This document shows, piece after piece, positions 60,411-64,000 of a stretch of 64,000 nucleotides of DNA. This stretch comes from DASUPK01 sp963744105 (GTDB lineage Bacteria > Actinomycetota > Thermoleophilia > Solirubrobacterales > 70-9), in NCBI GenBank assembly GCA_963744105.1, contig CAVUSJ010000002.1:616401-680400 (forward strand). The letters are read 5' to 3'. The position numbers and the translations under genes are program-made. The notes beneath the pieces are model-generated. The model made no database searches. It worked only from the letters and a program-made list of their open reading frames with translations, and was not told the DNA's origin. Position 1 is the stretch's first letter. The number at the start of each line of letters is the position of its first letter.

Positions 60411-61295
60411 ATGGCGATCAGCAAGGTCGGCGTCCTGGGGTGCGGCCTCATGGGCCACGGGATCTCTCAGATCTGCGCCCAGCAGGGCTGGGACGTGGTG
60501 GTGCGAGAGATCGATCAGGCGCCGCTCGACAAGGGGATGGGCAAGATCGAGAAGCAGCTCGGGCGGGCTGTCGAGAAGGGCAAGATGGAGCAGTCCGAGG
60601 CGGACGCCGTTCTGGGCAGGATCACTCCCACGCTCGACTACGCGGATCTGGCCGACAGCGACCTCGTGATCGAGGCGATCACCGAGGACCTCGACCGCAA
60701 GCTCGAGATGTGGGGCGAGGTCGATCAGCTCGTCAAGGACGACGCCTTTCTCGCCACCAACACGTCGTCCCTCTCGGTCGCCACGCAGGCCGACGCCACC
60801 AAGCGTCCCGAGAGGATGATTGGGCTCCACTTCTTCAATCCCCCGCAGGTGATGCCGCTGCTCGAGGTCGTCCGGGCCGAGAAGTCCTCCGATGAGGTCG
60901 TCGCGCTCGGCTTCGAGGTCGGCGAAGCCCTTGGGAAGACCACGGTCGCCGCGGGCGACAACCGGGGCTTCATCGTCAACCGTCTGCTGGTGCCCTACAT
61001 GCTGGACGCGATCAGGGCGAACGAGCAGGGTGTCGGATCCATCCAGGACATCGACACCGGGATGATGGCCGGGGCCAGCCACCCGATGGGGCCGCTCACG
61101 CTCGCCGACTTCGTCGGCCTGGACACGCTCGCGGCCATTGCCGGGGTCATGGTCGACGCGTACGGCGAGGACCGCTTCGCCGCGCCCGACACTCTCAAGA
61201 AGATGGTCGACGCAGGCGATTTCGGCCGCAAGTCGGGTAAGGGGTTCTACGATTACTCCGGCGACAAGCCCGTCCCGGTGGACGCCGGGGACTAG
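60411..61295 (+). CDS. 3-hydroxybutyryl-CoA dehydrogenase
   Basis: A 294-residue two-domain dehydrogenase: NAD site KVGVLGCGLMGHGISQIC, EAITEDLDRKLEM, catalytic His in MIGLHFFNPPQVMPLLEVV and C-terminal MAGASHPMGPLTLADFVGLD with SGKGFYDY at the end. It interconverts acetoacetyl-CoA and 3-hydroxybutyryl-CoA. In this genome it could feed crotonyl-CoA to Ccr. AGAGGGAG precedes the ATG. Co-directional with the DivIVA-like and carboxylase genes. Confidence 0.92.
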   Translation: MAISKVGVLGCGLMGHGISQICAQQGWDVVVREIDQAPLDKGMGKIEKQLGRAVEKGKMEQSEADAVLGRITPTLDYADLADSDLVIEAITEDLDRKLEMWGEVDQLVKDDAFLATNTSSLSVATQADATKRPERMIGLHFFNPPQVMPLLEVVRAEKSSDEVVALGFEVGEALGKTTVAAGDNRGFIVNRLLVPYMLDAIRANEQGVGSIQDIDTGMMAGASHPMGPLTLADFVGLDTLAAIAGVMVDAYGEDRFAAPDTLKKMVDAGDFGRKSGKGFYDYSGDKPVPVDAGD

Positions 61296-61321
61296 GCGAG
61301 CTCAAGGAGGAAAGAGGACCC

Positions 61322-62140
61322 ATGCCAGTCGACCAGACCAGCCTGGACCGCATCCGGAACGCAACCTTCCCGTCCTCGCGGCGTGGCTACGACAAGCACG
61401 AGGTCGAGAAGTTCCTGGCGCGCCTGGCGGATTGGCTCGAGACCGGAGCCGGCGACGAGTCCCGGTCCGACACGGTCAAGCGCGAGCTGGAGCGGGTCGG
61501 GCAGAGGACCGGCGCGATTCTCGCTCAGGCCGAGGAGAGCGCGCAGCAGATCCGCGCCGAGGCCGAGGAGGAGGCCCGGGGCACCGTCAACACCGCGAAC
61601 ATCGAGGCCCAGGAGACTCGGAGCGAAACCGAGAGTTACGCGAGCGAGAGCCGGGCCTCCGCGGACGCCTACTCGCAGCAGACCCGTCAGGCGGCCGAGG
61701 AGGAGGCGCGGGAGACGATCGCCGAGGCCCAGGCGCAGGCGCGGAGGATCGTCGAGGACGGCGCGCAGCGCCGCGAGGACATCGAGGCCGTGATCGCGGA
61801 TCTGGTCAGGCGGCGCAACGACGTCCTGGCCGACACCGAGGAGCTCAGCGCCAAGCTGACCGGCGCCGTCTCCGAGCACCGGCCCGAGGCCGGGACGGAC
61901 CCGTTCGACGCGCCAGAGGAGCTCGACCCGCTCGCCCGCGAGGACGAGCTGGAGCCTGAGGAGACTGCGCCCGTCGAGGGGTTCGAGGGCGAACCGGAGT
62001 TCGAGGCCGAGGAGGAACTCGAGGCCGAGGAGGAACTGGTCCCGGACGAGCCAGCCGGTTCGACCGAGGAGACCCCGGGCGCCTCCACCGAGGAAGCCCA
62101 GATCGTCGACGCGGAGTCCGAGCAAGAGGCTCGGACCTGA
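61322..62140 (+). CDS. DivIVA-domain coiled-coil protein
   Basis: A 272-residue protein. The N-terminal LDRIRNATFPSSRRGYDKHE followed by VEKFLARLADWLE matches the DivIVA/Wag31 membrane-curvature domain. A long Ala/Glu-rich coiled coil follows (about 50-190), then an acidic, low-complexity tail (EEELEAEEELVPDE). DivIVA proteins mark poles and septa; here a role in cell growth or in organising the neighbouring carboxylase cannot be told apart. Strong AAGGAGGAAAG site before the ATG. Confidence 0.82.
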   Translation: MPVDQTSLDRIRNATFPSSRRGYDKHEVEKFLARLADWLETGAGDESRSDTVKRELERVGQRTGAILAQAEESAQQIRAEAEEEARGTVNTANIEAQETRSETESYASESRASADAYSQQTRQAAEEEARETIAEAQAQARRIVEDGAQRREDIEAVIADLVRRRNDVLADTEELSAKLTGAVSEHRPEAGTDPFDAPEELDPLAREDELEPEETAPVEGFEGEPEFEAEEELEAEEELVPDEPAGSTEETPGASTEEAQIVDAESEQEART

Positions 62141-62156
62141 TCGACCCGGGGCGGCT

Positions 62157-63677
62157 GTGAGCGACGTCAGGGCGGCACTCGACGCCGCGCTGGAGGGGGG
62201 TCCCGAGCGGCACCGTAAGAAGGTGGCCGAGCAGGAGAAGCTGCCCGTGCGCGATCGGGTCGCGAGGCTGCTCGACCCCGATTCGCTGGTCGAGGACGGG
62301 CTGCTGGCCAACTGGGAGCAGGAGGGGCTCGGCGCGGACGGCGTGGTCACCGGGATGGGCACGGTCGGCGGCCGGCCCATCGCGCTGATGGCGAACGACC
62401 CCGCCGTCAAGGCGGGATCGTGGGGCCCGAAGACGGTCGAGAAGATCCTGCGGATCCAGGAGAGGGCCCTGAAGGATCAGGTGCCGATCGTCTACTTGGT
62501 CGACTCGGCCGGAGCCCGGATCACCGACCAGGTGCGGATGTTCCCCGGGCGGCGCGGCGCCGGGCACATCTTTCACACCCAGGTCCGTCTCTCCGGTCAG
62601 GTGCCCCAGATCTGCCTGCTCTTCGGCCCGAGCGCCGCGGGGGGCGCCTACATCCCGGCCTTCTGCGACGTGGTGATCATGCGCGACGGCAACGCCTCGA
62701 TGTATCTCGGCTCACCGCGGATGGCCGAAATGGTGATCGGCGAGAAGGTCACGCTCGAGGAGATGGGCGGCGCCCGGATGCATACCTCCGTCTCCGGCTG
62801 CGGGCACTTCCTCAGCAAGTCCGACGAGGAGGCGATCGACATCGCACGCGGCTACCTCTCCTATATGCCGGCGAACTGGCGCGAGGAGCCTCCGGCGGCT
62901 CCGCCGGCCGAGCCCGGTGAGAGCCGCGCGGTCTCGGAGATCGTGCCGGACAACGAGAAGGATCCCTTCGACATCGGGGACCTGATCAACGCCACCGTCG
63001 ACGCCGATTCCTTCCTCGAGGTGCACGCCCGCTGGGCGAAGGAGGTCGTCGTCGGCTACGCGCGTCTGGACGGCCGGGTGATCGGGATCGTGGCCAATCA
63101 GCCCAAGGTGAAGGGCGGGGTGCTCTTCGTCGACTCGGCCGACAAGGCCGCCCGGTTCATCATGACCTGCAACGCCTTCAACGTCCCGCTGCTCTTCCTC
63201 GCCGACGTGCCCGGGTTCATGATCGGCAAGGACGTCGAGCGGCAGGGAATCATCCGGCACGGGGCCAAGATGATCAGCGCCGTCTCCGAGGCCACCGTCC
63301 CGAAGCTCTCGGTGATCGTGCGGAAGGCGTACGGCGCCGGCCTCTACGCGATGGCCGGGCCGGCGTTCGAGCCCGACGCGTGCCTCGCCTTCCCACAGGC
63401 GCAGATCGCTGTGATGGGGCCGGAGGCCGCGATCAACGCCGTCTTCTTCAACCAGATCCAGGAGATCGAGGATCCGGACGAGCGCGAGGCTTTCGTCAAG
63501 CAGAAGCGCGAGGAGTACGCGGAGGACATCGACATCCTCCATCTGGCCTCGGAGCTCGTCGTCGACTCGGTGATCGAGCCGGACGCGCTGCGCAGGGAGC
63601 TAGTTCAGCGGTTCGCGCTCGCCGCGAGCAAGGATCGTCGTTTCGCGGACCGGCGCAACCCAGTCACGCCCGCCTAG
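62157..63677 (+). CDS. Acyl-CoA carboxylase carboxyltransferase (beta) subunit
   Basis: A 506-residue carboxyltransferase of the PccB/AccD family: N-terminal VDSAGARITDQVRMFPGRRG, FGPSAAGGAYIPAFCDVVIM, C-terminal ADVPGFMIGKDVERQGIIRHGAKM and KAYGAGLYAMAGPAFEPDAC. It transfers carboxyl from biotin to acetyl-, propionyl- or another acyl-CoA. No biotin-carboxylase subunit is nearby. Propionyl-CoA use would fit the ethylmalonyl-CoA pathway but the N-terminal half is divergent enough that other substrates are possible. Its 3' end overlaps the converging desaturase by about 78 bp. Confidence 0.9.
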   Translation: MSDVRAALDAALEGGPERHRKKVAEQEKLPVRDRVARLLDPDSLVEDGLLANWEQEGLGADGVVTGMGTVGGRPIALMANDPAVKAGSWGPKTVEKILRIQERALKDQVPIVYLVDSAGARITDQVRMFPGRRGAGHIFHTQVRLSGQVPQICLLFGPSAAGGAYIPAFCDVVIMRDGNASMYLGSPRMAEMVIGEKVTLEEMGGARMHTSVSGCGHFLSKSDEEAIDIARGYLSYMPANWREEPPAAPPAEPGESRAVSEIVPDNEKDPFDIGDLINATVDADSFLEVHARWAKEVVVGYARLDGRVIGIVANQPKVKGGVLFVDSADKAARFIMTCNAFNVPLLFLADVPGFMIGKDVERQGIIRHGAKMISAVSEATVPKLSVIVRKAYGAGLYAMAGPAFEPDACLAFPQAQIAVMGPEAAINAVFFNQIQEIEDPDEREAFVKQKREEYAEDIDILHLASELVVDSVIEPDALRRELVQRFALAASKDRRFADRRNPVTPA

Positions 63678-64000
63678 ATCGCTCGACCCGGCGCGGCGAG
63701 GGGGAAAGGGGATCAGCGCTTCGGTCTCCGTGTTCCAGAGCTTCAGGCGGAAGGTCCGGACGCTGCTGCGAGGCGTGACCACGGGAGTGCTGCGGAACAT
63801 CGGGTGCGAGGTGTGGGCCGCGCGCAGGTTGTAGTTCGGGATCTTCGCGCTCAGGTGGTGGACGTGGTGGTAGTTCGCGTTGCCCACCGCCCAGGCCAGC
63901 GGCCGCGGCAGATGGAGATACGAGCCGCCCTGCAGGGCGGCGAGCTCGAACTTCCAAGCCCCGGGTGATTGGTAGTAGGTGTCCTCGTACTGGTGCTGGA
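63600..64000 (-). CDS. Fatty acid desaturase, C-terminal part (partial)
   Basis: The minus-strand frame is open to the right edge, so the N-terminus is missing. The visible part contains QHQYEDTYYQSPGAWKFELA, then GNANYHHVHHLSAKIPNYNL, whose HHVHH is the third His box of membrane di-iron acyl desaturases. It introduces double bases into membrane acyl chains. The last about 26 codons run antisense into the carboxylase gene, a long convergent overlap. Confidence 0.87.
   Translation of the reverse strand, partial: QHQYEDTYYQSPGAWKFELAALQGGSYLHLPRPLAWAVGNANYHHVHHLSAKIPNYNLRAAHTSHPMFRSTPVVTPRSSVRTFRLKLWNTETEALIPFPPRRAGSSDLGGRDWVAPVRETTILARGEREPLN

Overview
The window is very GC-rich, gene-dense chromosomal DNA (about 65 protein genes, no intergenic gap above about 245 bp). 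No rRNA, tRNA, CRISPR array, phage or insertion sequence was seen. Gene content points to a soil-type actinobacterium, most plausibly of the Thermoleophilia/Solirubrobacterales kind: GTP-dependent PEP carboxykinase, a fused FO synthase (FbiC), coenzyme F420 genes, actinobacterial WS/DGAT, crotonyl-CoA carboxylase/reductase and secreted RTX-repeat proteins. The taxonomic placement is inference.

Layout. 1-6.2 kb (minus): end of a [NiFe]-hydrogenase maturation block (a SIS-HypC-SIS protein cut by the window edge, hypC, hypF) next to a GNAT/acyl-CoA synthetase fusion. 6.2-8.3 kb: a stress protein and two helical unknowns. 8.2-16.8 kb (minus): a tightly overlapped operon of PEP synthase, wax ester/triacylglycerol synthase, three pyruvate:ferredoxin oxidoreductase subunits and a GltD-like flavoprotein-ferredoxin fusion. 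It is divergent from GTP-PEPCK (17.1-18.9 kb), so the carbon node around pyruvate and PEP is concentrated here.

22.5-38.5 kb: the distinctive enzymes of the ethylmalonyl-CoA pathway lie scattered among unrelated genes: beta-methylmalyl/malyl-CoA lyase with a hotdog thioesterase, methylsuccinyl-CoA dehydrogenase, mesaconyl-CoA hydratase, ethylmalonyl-CoA mutase and crotonyl-CoA carboxylase/reductase. A 3-hydroxybutyryl-CoA dehydrogenase and an acyl-CoA carboxylase beta subunit at 60.4-63.7 kb fit the same acetyl-CoA and propionyl-CoA metabolism. Between them sit secreted RTX-like or beta-rich proteins, a PadR regulator and an SCP2 / winged-helix pair with a peculiar junction.

38.6-48.6 kb: a coiled-coil protein with a putative PD-(D/E)XK nuclease domain, YgfZ, a DtxR-family regulator in operon with an Nramp manganese transporter and a candidate operator, a c-di-GMP GGDEF-EAL-GAF gene broken by one base, an orphan NMT1/ThiY-like binding lipoprotein and an aquaporin. 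48.6-56.3 kb: coenzyme F420 synthesis and use (fbiC apart; F420 reductase, cofD, cofC and cofE as a minus-strand series). 56.3-64 kb: short-chain dehydrogenase, thioesterase, HMG-CoA lyase, sulfatase, hydroxybutyryl-CoA dehydrogenase, DivIVA-like protein, acyl-CoA carboxylase and the end of a fatty acid desaturase.

Genes often join by ATGA, GTGA or TGATG overlaps, and convergent neighbours frequently overlap their stop codons. The observations most worth checking are the ethylmalonyl-CoA gene set, the start-less winged-helix gene behind an A-AAA-AAG heptamer, the SIS-HypC-SIS protein, the frameshifted c-di-GMP gene, the PFOR-flavoprotein operon and a hairpin repeat present twice between genes.
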